Shown here piece by piece: positions 1 to 13,700 of a stretch of 64,000 bases of DNA (positions are counted from its first letter, which is position 1; every line of letters begins with the position of its first letter). The notes under the pieces are model-generated. The model made no database searches. It saw only the letters and a list, made by a program, of their open reading frames with translations, and was not told the origin of the DNA. A program made the translations under genes and the position numbers. The stretch spans positions 22,681,367-22,745,366 of the forward strand of contig OX465101.1 in assembly GCA_949987565.1 (NCBI GenBank). Direction: 5' to 3'. Source of the DNA: Luidia sarsii. Its lineage: Eukaryota > Echinodermata > Asteroidea > Paxillosida > Luidiidae.

Positions 1-760
1 AATCTGAGTGTACCATAACAAACCCCAACATACGTAGAAAAAAAATATATCACGCAACTTGAGGCAGTCCGTTCTGGGTAAAAACTATGGAGGCTCCTAA
101 AGGGCGTCTCGCTTATATAATTTTTTATATATATTTTTTTATTATTATTTAAAGACATAAAATAACATGGCCTAATAGGCTTTTATAAAAAAAATAAAAA
201 AATAAAAGGGCAGCTAGAGAAAGTACCAAGGAGGAAATGTGTCTCTACTCTCTTGAGTGACATTGGGAAATGTCATAACTGAAGAAGCAGTGAGAAAGAG
301 GATTGTGGAGTTTTTTTAAACATCACAGAAGAAGACATCAACCAGACCAATAAGTTTTAAGCATAAATTATGAATGATTTGAGGAAAGTGTTAGAAGCAG
401 TGTCTAAAAAAACCCCCCAAAGATGAACAAAAAACATACAGGGAAGAATTTTACAGTGCCACACAGCAGCTTGAGTTATTTTAAGATTTTATTTTGCGTT
501 TGGCTGCACTGGGACACCTTACGAAACACCACCGTCGAAAATAGGTGACGATGCTTACTGCGCGGTGCGTCGTGGACATCAACAAAACCGGGTAATCTTA
601 CGGAAGTGACAGGCTTGATCAACCTTCTCTATTTATTCTAATAGTCTGTGGTGTGGAAAAAGTGACAGAGAGCTCTTTTAGTGTGATACTTTCGTCCACA
701 ATGGTCAGCTTGAAGAAAAGTCCTTGTATCGTCGAAAACCGGTAACTGGAGGATACAGAT
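1..760. other. AT-rich flank, no gene recognised
   Basis: AT-rich sequence with A and T homopolymer runs around 119-210. A stretch at about 220-540 reads faintly like decayed coding sequence but is interrupted by stops in all frames. I see no exon matching the missing first exon of striatin. Confidence 0.5.
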
Positions 761-2228
761 GATTGCAAAGTTATACAGGTTACACAGTGTATGTTATGTA
801 TGTACATGTACATGTACACACATGTACATTTTGTACCAATCCATGCACATGTATACATGTACATTGTAAAGTACATGTGTGTGTACATGTACATGAAGTA
901 AACAAAAAAGTATATCCCTACAGTCACCTGTACAATGTATGTACATTGTACATGCACAATGTAACTTGTACAGGTGCAATTGCACAGTACATTATATGTA
1001 ATTACTCTAAATTACACATAATTTATCACATACAGTGCGGTACAATGTACGTGTACATGACACCCCACAATGACAGGATGTACATGGTGTACAAATGTAT
1101 TTTACAGTATGTACCTGTAGGCTGTACATGTACTGGGTACTCAGTATACATGTAGTAGTGCATTGTTTATTGTAATTAATATGTACACTGTACATAAATT
1201 TACATACATGTACATGTACATATACCGGTACCGTACTTGAGTCTTCCTTTTTGAAAATGAATGGAGACTGCTCTTACATGTATACAAACTGCTTGAATGG
1301 AATGGCTTACTCTGTGCTGTATGAACAGGCTGGTGGGCATTGGGGTGAAATTGTGTGCCTTTAAAATAAGGTGGACATCCATTGTGTGTTTGACAATGAT
1401 GTCACTGTCTGTCAGGGCCTAAACTACATTGTACGTGTACAGTGTATACATGTACATGTATGTTCTCTGCTGAGTAGTGTACATCACTGCATGTAGTACC
1501 GGCGGTAAGTTCATTACCGGTATACAGGTTGTATGGCAGACAGAAATACATGTACTACAGTACTGAAGGTGTACAGTACGTGTACATGTACAGTACTTGT
1601 ATGTACCGGTACAATGTACACGTACATGTACCTCTACAGCCACAGGTGCACATGTACCTCTACAGGTGCATGTACATGTATATATGTACAAATTGTACAT
1701 GTACATGTACACAAAGCTGGTTATTCCCTGTGAGAAATGGCATAATTTATCTCAGTGATATCCAGTTTTTGCACAAGACATAACGTTATGTACATGTACA
1801 TGTGTGTAAATGCTTCACAATTCACATACAGCTTAATAAGCATAATAAGCATGTACATGTACATTACATGTACATGTGTACATGTTACATTACATGTACA
1901 CCGTACAGTGTGTGTACCCCATGTAGGTGTGCATTGCATGCAAGCCCCCCTGCTTCCTCTAATAGGAAACATGCAGATTAACCAATCTGATTTGGAATGT
2001 TCCAGTTAGCAAATTGGCACCAGCTTTTAGCCACAAGTCATAAATTTTAAAGTTAACCTGTCCTCACCTGAGTGCATACTGAACATGTACAAAGTACATG
2101 TTCATGTACATGTATGTACTGGTAGGTGTGAATTGGATGGGAAGTGGCATGTTAAGAGTACATGTAGTGTACTGTAGTCTGTGGTTACAATACATGTGCA
2201 GTGTACAAACTAATTACGGTATTTCTTA

Positions 2229-2345
2229 AAGTGATATAGAAAAATGTTGCAAACTGCTTACTGACTAAAATTACCAAAATGCAAATCTCAAAATTTAGTG
2301 GGCCCGACGTTTCGATCCTAGCAGGACCTTTCTCAAAGGTATTTC
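2229..2345 (+). repeat. Dispersed repeat family C, copy
   Basis: Near full-length copy of a short dispersed repeat of about 110 bp. It runs from a segment reading TTGCAAACTGCTTACTGAC through an AT-rich middle to a conserved core GACGTTTCGATCCTAGCAGG followed by ACCTTTCTCAAAGG. The core itself contains an imperfect palindrome (TCCTAGCAGGA). About fifteen copies in both orientations are visible across the window. The family is not one I can name. Confidence 0.75.
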
Positions 2346-3586
2346 TTTTTAGAACTGAGGGACCTGATAGTGATACAGGTACACATGTATCTATTCAATT
2401 ATTTATGTACCGGTACATTTGTTACATATATGCACAGTTACAGTGTAGCATCTTCTCTACATGTACACGTACATGTACATGTACGTGTACATGTACAGTT
2501 GTATGTGTACAATAACATCTACGTACTGTACATGTACTTGCGCATACATACATGTACGTAATGTACATGTGTACAGTATATTTACATGTACCTGTGCGGT
2601 TAAGTGCAGTATGTGTGTACACCGGTACATGTACATGTATACATAATGTAGTGTTACACTCAGACTAGTTACAAACTTACATGTACAATGTACATGACTA
2701 CATGTACATGTAGGCCTACATACATGTACATGTACATACACATGTAGAGTGATTGTGGTTTGAGTAAACAGGGTAAGGGTATGGTACATATACATGTGTA
2801 CATGTACACGGTGCATGTGCCGAACAGTGTACATGTACAGTGTGTACATGTGCAATGTACATGTACATGTATGTCATCTGTGTAGAATCAATCTGGCCAC
2901 AGTGTACACACACTGTACATGTGCATGTACATGCATGCCTGCCGCCCTGCCCCCTCTTCAGCATTGCCTCTTTCTTGAAATGGCACTCAGATTTCTCTGA
3001 TGCGTGATTAGAAAAATTCTGTGCATGCAGCGGATGAGTCATGTGAAGGGAGTCACTGCAGTAACTAATACTTAATAGTAATACACATATTACACTAAAT
3101 GTGTACATGTACATGTACAATGTACATGAGCTCTGCCACAGCTACAAAAAAAAGGCCAACAAAAAAATAGCTACAAAAAAAGGCCAACAAAAAAATAGCT
3201 GTGTTTCCGGTTACCGGTACCCCACCCTCCTAGAAAATCACAGTGAACCTAGCCTTTTTATTTGAAAACAAAAGTACGAAAAAGAAGATTGCACCCGAAT
3301 CCTAGAACCTAAGATTTTTTGCCGGCCATGATAGGTTTTTAATTAAATCTTCTTTTTAAATATAATTGTGTGCTTGTATGAAATGTATGTTTGTCAATTC
3401 CGTCAAAAACACATCCCTCCGATCCCAAAATACCATGTATTGAGCACTTCGGTACATGTTCATGTTGTACATGTACATGTTCATGTACATGTACATGTAC
3501 ATTAATTAACCTGTATGTTGTACAGTGTACACGTACTGGCATATGTACAGTACATGTATACTCACTATACTGACTTACAACTTACT

Positions 3587-3617
3587 GTACAACCATGGAG
3601 GTACCGGTAGGTACAAC
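3587..3617. mobile_element. CATGGAGG micro-insertion 1 with 7-bp direct repeats
   Basis: A 17-bp core at 3594-3610 starting CATGGAGG is flanked by perfect 7-bp direct repeats GTACAAC (3587-3593 and 3611-3617). The right end lacks the mirror CCTCCATG. GTAC-rich surroundings make chance flanking repeats more likely here than at the other sites. Confidence 0.45.
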
Positions 3618-6460
3618 AATCAATGTACCTGTACATGTACATGTACATTGTACAGGTACCTGTAGTCCTATTCATGCAGTGGTGCATGTACAAAGCAAGT
3701 GTTAATTCGCTAGTCTCCTTGTTAATTTCTTGGTTAAATTACAGTACATGACCCGATTGTGTTAATTAATTCAGGCCTATTATCTGTGTGCAAGTACATG
3801 ATAGAGTTATGGTACTGTGTAAAATGTACATGCATACATGTACATGTACTGTACATGTACATTGTACTTGTATGTAGTGTACACAGTATGCACGTAACGC
3901 TTACTCTATAGTACATACAGTGTACTTAATATTCGCTGTGTAGTGTGTACATGTACATGTTTCATGTGACAAATAACCTTGGCATTATATTGGATTAGTC
4001 ATGAAGTTCTTCCATTAAATACATGCACATGTACATGTACATGGTGTACCCCGGTAAATTTAATTTAGATTTATTAATTGTTTACTAGCATGTGTAATGG
4101 CATTTTTTTACAACTGTAGTATGTAAATGATAATTTACAAAAATACATGTACTGTACATGTACAAATGCCGTAAATTGATTTACAGTACTTATACAGTTT
4201 GTACTTGTATTGTACATGTACATGTACATCTACATGTAGTCCAATACAAATGCAGTATACATGTACTGTATATATACATATTCACACTGTAGTTGTACAA
4301 TGTGCATACGCATACGCACATTTGTACATGTACCTGGTACATGTACGTTATGTACATTTACGTATACATGAACATACAGTGTACTGTAAATGTACGTGTG
4401 CATGTACACACTTTACATACATACATGTACAATGGTACAGTATCTAAACATGTCAAAGTGTATACTTTGATGGTTTCCCACCAACTTCACCATAAATCAG
4501 AGATGCATACCATAAAGGTGTACAGATGATGTTCAGTGATTTTTTCCCGAATGCCATCAAGTAAAACACTGTACGTGTACAGTGTACATGTACATGCATG
4601 TGTACATGTACAGTACTTTGTACATACACCCATGTACAGTACATGTACATGTACATGTACAGTGAATCACATGTACATGTGCGTGTAGTACTATGTACAT
4701 GTACTGTAGTTTTTAACCCTTAGGAGCTAATGGTAAGCAAAAAGATTCTAAAATTTACATGTAAGGCATCATTGTACATATGCACGTATGCACTGTATAG
4801 CACCATAGGCCTACATGTACATGTATCTTGCAAAACATTTCAATTTTAAAAAGGATTTACACATTTCCAGTATGCTGTACATTTAATTCTAAAACCACAT
4901 GTAACCACATGTACGTATAGATACACTGTACATGTACATGTACATGTACATGTACATGTACATATACAGTACATGTACATGTGTGATTGTGTGTACATGT
5001 GTGATTGTGTGTACAATGTACATGCATGAAGTACATGTAGACACAACATTCACATGGGTTATGTACTGTACAAGGACGGTACAGTACCGGTACATGTACA
5101 TTTACATGTACAGGTACGCGTAGAATATACTAGTTACTACACTACAGGAGCATATGCACAATCCACAAACCCAGTCATGTGAATTTACAGGAAACATGTA
5201 CAGTATATGTACTGTATGGTTTATGTTCATATAGGCCTACAGCATTAGACAATAGACATGCAAAGAACATGCATTGACTATTTTACATACATGTACATGT
5301 ACATGTACATGCAAATGCTTTGCCACGTTCATCTGTGTACAGTACACATGTAAATCTATTCACATGTACATGTACATGTAGCTACAGTATACATGTGCAG
5401 TATGTAACAAATACAGCCCACTCCAAACCCATCAACTTTCTACTTACATGTACAACTTTCACCATCAATGTATTGAGATGCATGTACATGTAAACCTTCA
5501 TGATTCCAAAGGGTCCTGGCCTTTTCTCTGCATATCAAATACCCATTGGAGGAAAAACAAAGTTCCGCAACACATCCTGGAATTTGAACTGTCTATGGTC
5601 TCAATACAAGTACAGTACATGCATAATATCTGTCAATATGTGATTGTGGTGATTGTTGTGTACCGTACAGTACATCATGGGTACAAATTACAAGTGTATA
5701 ACATTATGTACAATGGTTTCATCTATGCGCATACAGTACATGTCATACATACCGGTACATGTACATGTACATGTATGAACATGTATGATCAGTAATTCAT
5801 GCATGACAGTCAACAGATGTAATGTACATGTATGCACAATTATGCACGTATGTACATTTACTGTATGTACATGTGTAAATGTACATGTACAGTACATGTA
5901 CATGTACATGTACACTTGTACACTATTACGTGCGTAACAGTAAATACACACATGCACATGACTTACTTTATGTGCATACATGTACACGTACATGTACATG
6001 TATATGTACAGACAGTACATGTACAGTACATGTACATGTTCATGTACATGTAATGCACATGAATACATGTACTGTACAGTGTGTACATGCAATGCACTAA
6101 CATGTAAAGTACATGTACATGTACATGTACTGTACAGTACATACATATGTGTATTAATGCACACTGTACATGTATACAGTGTACATGTACATGTACAGTG
6201 TGTACATGTACACTGTACTTGTACATACACATGTACATGTATACTGTGTAATCATGTACGCTCAATATTAGATATTTGATGGGCATGTTATACATGTTAT
6301 ACATGTTATACATGTTATACAATGTACATGTACAGTGTACATGTGTACATACATCTATACGTGTACATGTACATGTACAGTACAATGTACATGTGCTACA
6401 TGTGCTACACCTACATGTACATGTACATGTACATGTGCCAGCATTAGCCATGTTACTTTG

Positions 6461-7599
6461 TTAGTGTAATAGTGTTCCAACATAGCTGTCCATTTAGTCA
6501 TGCTGTCAAGTGTAGTGTTTCAATCATGTCCAAGATAAATAACTACTCAACACTGACTCAGACGGTGGGGAAAGGGGCCTTGGCATTCAAGTTCACTCAG
6601 AGATCACTTATGATAATGACGGATGGTGACAATGACAATGACTGCATGAGCGTATGTGGGCATTGGAACATCAATCAGACAATTGTCTGCCCTGATTTGA
6701 AAACCAACTTTTCCATAGTTGGACTCTGGGTATTTGGGAGGGGGTCAGGGGGGAGTCATTGGAAGTGCGCAAATAGGATCAATGGTGTTGGGGGCCCACA
6801 TAAAATGTACAAACACTGAACTAATAACGCTTGGATACATGTGTATACATGTACATGTACATGTACATGTAATGTACATACATGTATGGTTGCTTAAACC
6901 ATTGGAGGTAGGAGCACTTCCATGCTCAAACCTATGCTCAAACACTGGCACATGTGCATGTTCTGAACAAGATGTGCACTTGTACATGTGCATAAATATT
7001 TAATAGGGCTGTTCACATTAGGGCCATTTCCACTGTCCGATAGTTGTGATTTGAATAGCGATTGAAAATCTGCGTTCACACAGGCCACGTCGCATTGCAA
7101 AAAAAATCATGAGCCGATTGTGCTTAGCCGTTGCGGTCAAGTGGTGGGTGTGTCCTCGAGGGTGGCCCTTGCAGGGAGACATTATGAACAGGCACGGCAC
7201 TTCCTGTCAATCAGAGCATGAGCGGTGCATTGCGGTATTCCAAAAACAAAACGCGATGCGATTCAGTGGAGCACACACACCACGTTGCAAGTAAACACTA
7301 ATATTGGAGTCCGAATCGCAATTCAAATCCCACTATTAATCGTATTTATTGTGTCCAAAAAAAAAGAAAAAAAGTGGAGTTTGCATCGCGATTCAAATTG
7401 CGATCCAAATAATCGCAATGTTTGTTGTAACAGTGTGAATACCCTAAAGCAAAACAGTCCCAGTTTCGATTGGCTTTCTTTAGTCACAGATCATTTGCAT
7501 AAATGCAGCATTGGAAAATTGTACTGAAAAAAACCAACCAACCAAGCCTTGTATTATTTACAAATTTACATGTTAATGGTTCCTACATTTTGATTACAG
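6461..7599. other. End of striatin intron 1, no gene
   Basis: Mostly unique sequence with one GTACAT run at 6847-6870. The part at about 7012-7450 starts with TTCACATTAG and ends with AGTGTGAATACC, weakly inverted, and contains several ATTGCGAT-like words. It may be an old MITE. No exon is recognised. Confidence 0.4.
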
Positions 7600-7703
7600 G
7601 CCCGTATTGCTTTTCTACAAGGAGAACGCAAGGGACAGGAGAATCTCAAGCACGACCTGGTTCGCAGAATTAAGATGCTGGAATTTGCACTCAAGCAAGA
7701 AAG
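7600..7703 (+). CDS. STRN: Striatin exon (second coding exon): coiled-coil end
   Basis: Acceptor TTACAG at 7594-7599, donor GTACAG at 7704. In phase 0, out phase 2. Encodes [17 protein letters not shown] followed by [17 protein letters not shown], the most conserved N-terminal block of striatins, where the coiled coil that binds the PP2A A subunit ends. In vertebrates this exon also begins at ARIAFLQ, which supports a separate upstream exon 1. Confidence 0.93.
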
Positions 7704-10700
7704 GTACAGTGAAGATTTTCAAACAAATCTATTGCCGGCTGGTATTCATACATGTATGCAAGACATGTAAGTACTGTACATGTACATGTACAGTACATGT
7801 ACATGTATCTTATTCTTCATCGGTCTTCTCTGGTCAGTCTGTTTGTTACCTTTTTGATTATTCAGATTCCCAATGCTTCTTGAATCCTGTCTTCCAAAGG
7901 CATTTTGCCCACAAAGCCTGGGTTACTGTAGTGTTGGTGCGTCCTCGTGTTCAAACTCTCATTGCGCATGCGTACGGTAAGCTAAAGTGCTGTACATGTA
8001 CATCAAGGTTTTCTGCTTGAGTGCATTTGCTCATCCCTGCAAACATCCATGTGCCACCCAGCCCCTAACAATGTTCAGCCACGCTCCCATGATTAAATCT
8101 CTCGGGGGAAAATGAGGGTGAAGAGGTGAGAGGTAGAGGGGGGGGGGAGAGGTAGAGAGAGAGAGAGAATTACAAAAGAATGAGGAAAGAATGAGGGAGA
8201 GATGGAGAGGGAGTGAGAGAGAGAGAGAGATAGGGAGGGGGGAGGAAGAGAGAGTGGGAATTGAAGCAATGAGGTAATCTACATGTACAGACTACAGATA
8301 CAATGTACCTTTTGGGTTAGTGTGAGCCTGCCCAACTTACAGTGTGGTCATTGACCACAGGCCATTTTGGTGGAGCTGCTTAAATGCGTTTAACACTACA
8401 GTTTACTTTTATTGTACATGTACATGTACATGTCATGTATGTGTAATTGTGTATGTGTACATTGTATACGTATGTATGTGTATAGCATAAATGATTAAAA
8501 GCAATCAACATCACATCATTATTTGTATACATGTGTATTTACTGATTGAGGTTTGTAAATGCAAGCAGGGATTTGCACTCACTATAAGCATGGAGGAATA
8601 AAAGAGATTCCTCCATGCTATAGGCCTAAGCAATTATGTGGCATTCGGCCCAGACAAAAACTGTGGTCAAGATGTCTGCACCAGAAAGCTGGAGTACATG
8701 TATTATACAAAGTACATACATTACATGTACATGTACATGTACATGTACATGTAGTATAATGTGTTGTGTTTTGGTTTGATTATGGAAATCACTGGGACAC
8801 TACCTGTCTGCAATGTATCCAAGGCTGTCAGTGTCAGTGTCCACTCAATACATTGCACTGCTGCCATAATTGCACTGTGCGTGGTACACATACCGGTACT
8901 GTACATGTACAATGATGCTTATATATTCTGTTCAAAGTAATTATGTTTGGACGCTTGATGTACTTGAGACACGTACATGTACCGGTACACGTTCATAATC
9001 ATACACATTTTACTAGTACCTGTGTACAATGTACATGTACACAGTACACGTACACTGTACACTGTACATGCGTGCATGCATTGTTGGGCGTATTCATATC
9101 ACATACAGTACATGGTGTATACATGTCTGTATACTTGTACATGTACATGTACATGTACAATTGTACATGTAAGATTCTTCCCATATTTAATGTGCTTAAT
9201 GTATACATGTGCAGTGTGTACATGTACGTGTGCATCTGTGTGCATGTGTTCTTGACACTGTACCCACCCACGTACAGTATTTCACTAGGATGTACACTGT
9301 ACAGTATGTACATTACATGTAAATTGTACTCTGCATGTGTGGAAGCATGGTGGAAGCCACCCCCATTGTTAATGTGCTGTGCTCCATACTACTAGTACTA
9401 GCGCTGTGGCCGTGTGGCATAACAAAAAGAACTGCCTAATGGATTTTGGAGCAAGAATTCCTGCCATACCAATCGTCATTGGTCATTGACTGTATACAAA
9501 TGTCGGAATACCGGTAATATTTGATTTTAGCCATGCTACAGTGTACAGCTTTGGCACTCATGTACATACTGTACATGTATATAGTACATGTACCGGTACA
9601 TGTAGGCCTACGATACATTGTACATGTACAGCATTTACAGAACATGCATGTGTTAAGTGGGAATTACTGAGTAGTGGTACATGTACTGGGGGTTGTAGTT
9701 TGTACAATGTACATGTACATTGTACATTGTACATGTACATGTACATGTACATGTACATGTACATGTACATGTACATGTACATGTACTGTTCATGTACATT
9801 TGCATGTAATATATACTGTACAGTGTACACATTTCAAGACACCCTGATACATGCATTTATGTACATGAACTGTACATGTAATGTATATATGTACATGTAC
9901 ATGTAATTGTACAGTGTGCATGCACATGTATAGTATTTATGTCTTATGAGCAGACATTTAGAACATCTTCATGTTCAATTTAGAGCAAAAGTACAATAAG
10001 CTCACGATTGACAAATTGACAAATTGACAAATTGCTCACAACAAATTTATTGTTTGTTTTGCAAAAGTTTGCATTCAGTGTGCTAGAAATTATTTGCTCA
10101 GCCAAACTGTCTCCCCATTATCCCCTGCACTCATTCCCTGACTAGTGAGGTACTGTGTGTGTCGTGTCCATTAGTTGCTGCACATAGCAATGTACGTAAC
10201 AACTGTACATGTAGATGGATGATGCCATACTCGTTTATCAATGCCCTGTGTGTCTGACCCAGAACTGAAGTGGGCGGGCAGCTGTACAACGAGCTTCTTA
10301 TTAATAAAAAATGATCAATGCCTAGCAGGGCCTTACTGTAAGAGGCATTCAAATGATAGCCAGCCGTTGTTGAATACACATCTGGCAGTCATGGCAGTGT
10401 GTGTTATTGTCCGGGGGGGGGGGGGGGGGTGTTACATGTACATGTATATACCGCCTTTTGATTCAGTGCGGCAACACTGCAATGTGCCCAGTCCATGCTT
10501 TCTAATAACCGCGCTATGGATATGTGCAGTAATGCATTATACATGCGCATGTCGTGTCTTATTTGGCAGTGTGTCATGTTTTCCTAAGGTTCTCGCAACG
10601 ACTGCACATGAACTTGCGTGCATGTGCAGTGCGACCCCACAAGTACATGTACTGTGCGGGTGTGTGATAGGCCTAAGCTTAGCGTACTAGTATTAGTACT

Positions 10701-13700
10701 GTTCAGTTTGGTTTGGGGGGTCCACATGCAGATGTCTGGGTACTGAATTACTTGTACATATACTGTATCCCTCGAGTACTTTGTTAGCATAGTAATTATA
10801 ATTAATGCCAATGCCTGTCCTTTACAATTAGTAGTACTGTATATCACAGCAAGTCTAGCTAAGCACTGTAAAAGCATCAGATATTACAAGATGTGTGTAC
10901 ACTGTTTAATACAGTGTACATGTACATGTACTTGTAATATCTGATGCTTTTTTACATTGCTCCAAGACTTCAGAAAAAAAGAACTCAACATGTACAATGT
11001 ACACACGTTCAGGTACTTGTACACTTGTGGTACATGCATTTTAGAGTTTCAGGTACCGGTAGCCGGTAGGGTTGGACTGTTGCTTTCGGTACAACATGTC
11101 TGTGCTACTGCTATGCATGCCTATGCATAGCGTAGCACTGTGTTCTCGCGATGTGTTGAACCAAGTTATGAAAACTCAGCTAGCAATCTTCTCAAGTACT
11201 GTACCCTTTGATTTGATTTTTCTTCTTCTTCTTCTTCTTCTTTTGTGTGTGTGTGTTACTACCAAACAGAGCCAAGTACCAGAAGCTCAAGTTGGGCCAT
11301 GATCTCAGCCAGGAGATTAAACCTCCCTCATTTGACATGGGTGAGTAGTTCTCTGAATTTTAGTGAGTGTACACAGAAATCAAGCCTCCGTCTGCGCTTG
11401 ATGTCAAACGGAAAGCCCCCACTGGCCCCACATACATGTAGCCCGGAAATGTTGACACCGAACTTGTTCTGTAACGGTCTGCAGAACTTTATAAGTGGGT
11501 GCACACTGCACAGCACATGAATGCCAAACAAACCAAGGGAAAGCACTGTTGTCTGCGTCTGAATGAAAGTGGGGGTGTGATCCCTGGAGTGAATGGTTGA
11601 ATTGCTTCCGACTGGCGCTCCCACCCCGGCAAAGACTAGTTGACTATTTGTGGAGGCCACCATCTATTAGATACATACAGTGTGTAGCTCAGGTGGGAGA
11701 GCACTTGTGTGTCAATCCAGAGGTCTCGGGCTCAAGTCCCAGTCCAGTCAAAGATTTCTTTGCCAACTTGTCAGTTTCTTCAAAAGTTCCCAGTCAGTTT
11801 TTGTTCCACATGAATGCCGTGGAAATCTTGAATTTCAATGATTTGCCAGCCAGGACTTTGGTTTGTTTCTCTTGGCCGTTTCCGCACTCAGTCTGGCAAA
11901 TAATTATCTAATAGATGTATGAACAAATGTTTTTTTTTCCCTTTCCAATTTTTTGTTTGGGGTTGTCGTGTGTTTGTATTGACGCGGGTTGAGCCTGAGG
12001 TCAGAGTTCATTTCCTCGGCGCTGCCATTCAGCTCTCTGTTCCTGTCATATTTATACTGGGGCTTGACACAATACAATACGTCGCTGTACTACAGTATGT
12101 AGTCTGGATGATGCACAACCACAAAGGACTTCCTTGTCCATGAGTGGCCTGCCTCCCAGCATCAGAAATATTCAGATTGATGGTTTCCTCTTTGTAGAGG
12201 GCATTGTCAAGAGGCTGGTCTCATTTCATATTTTAACCCCAGCGTGCATTACAGTGCTGATCCCAAGCAACAGATTTCAAGATGGAGTTTACTGTACATC
12301 AAATTGTCTGGCCTTTTTTAGAAGAAGATAAATAATTGCAGAGGCCTGGTCGTTTTGATGCGATCCTAGCAGGACCTTTCTCAGAGGCAGAAATCCTGGC
12401 TTTTGGCAGTGAGAGGAAAAAAAGGTTAACGACTGCTCTCTTTAATAGGCCTCTTGTCAAAAAAGATCATCGGTTGGGTATCAGATGATTTGACCCATCC
12501 GATGTCGTTTCCACCAGATAGCCATGGTGAATTTTTCACCTCAGATCTAGAGTCCAGTACAATCGGCTTTCTACAGGGGGAAATTTTATCGGTCGGATGA
12601 ATTCAACCGGCACTCAACCGATGATCTTTTTGACAAGAGACCTTATTTAAATGCCCAAAATGCAGATACATGTATCTGAAAAATGTAAAGGCCGTGATGT
12701 TTCGATCCTAGCAGGACCTTTCTCAAGGGCATCTCTCCCCCCCCCCCAATCAAATAAAGTCAAGGAAGTGAAAAAGACTGGGCCAGGACTTGAACCCGAT
12801 ACCCCAGACTCAACGCTGATGAAGACATGCTTTTAAAAAAGAAAGAAACCTAATAATTCATTTCTATTTTCTCTCTGCAGAGGAAGGTGGGGAGGAGGAG
12901 TCGGCCTTATCTCCAAACAGCCAGATCAACTTCAAACAGAGCAGGCAGCTGCTTAGGCAGTACGTTGACTACTATGTACTCTTTCCCCCCCTCTCTCCTC
13001 CCCTTATGTCCCATATCATCTGTCCCCGTGTTTGCACAGCCTTTAGGCCTTTTCACATTACACAGCTACATGTATATCCTGCGAATCGTAACCCCAAGGA
13101 CGGTTCACACTCTAGGGTTCGTTCCCAGGGTTGACGGGCGACCCAGGGTTCAAGCACTGGACCCAGGATGCAGTGCCATTCAAGGCTACAGTAGTGTCTT
13201 AACAAGCGCAGCACGGAACCTTTGAAGCCTTCCCATTCCAGGCCGGTGCCGTGTCACGTGCATGGTCAAAAATGTCGGTTTCAGGAAAGCTTGAAAATCC
13301 CTGAGCTTGAAGGGCATTGGATCTTTAGGGGTAGGCATTCCACATACATGTACTGCGGGGTAGTAGAAGTATGTGCACAGCACTACAGTGTCAACATGTC
13401 AAACCCGCAGCCACAGACCACCCCCATCTCTGACCAAGTGGTTTTTCTGAGCATGGTCTTCTATCAGTCTTAAGCCGTGTCCGCACAGGACTTATTTTTT
13501 ACCGAGCCCGTGGGTAACATTTCAATGGGTAAATCTTCCAGGCGTCCGCACCTGGACTATTCGACTCGGGTAAACTAACCGAGACGTTCGGTAAAACTAA
13601 CTGACTGGCACAAACAAACTCATGAGGGCACTTTCGTGGTGACCTTTCACGGGATGTCTGTACACAAACGTGTAGGTCACGTATTATGGTCACCTCTTCG

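Larger units (their letters stand above)
763..6460. repeat. GTACAT self-complementary hexamer mosaic, main block
   Basis: Roughly 5.7 kb in which TGTACATGTACA-type runs recur every few tens of bases, separated by short unique stretches. The hexamer GTACAT is its own reverse complement when shifted, so both strands read the same words, and short apparent reading frames on both strands (Met-Tyr, Cys-Thr, Val-His repeats) are artefacts. TACCGGTA and TGCATGCA palindromes are mixed in. The block lies upstream of the first visible striatin exon, so it is probably in intron 1. Confidence 0.85.

Noticed and set aside
195..540. Possible decayed transposon or retroelement coding sequence
   Set aside because: Stops in all frames and no motif I can name; similarity is only an impression.
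763..6464. Dozens of Met-Tyr, Cys-Thr and Val-His repeat frames on both strands
   Set aside because: Translation of GTACAT runs; no conserved protein and mirrored on both strands.
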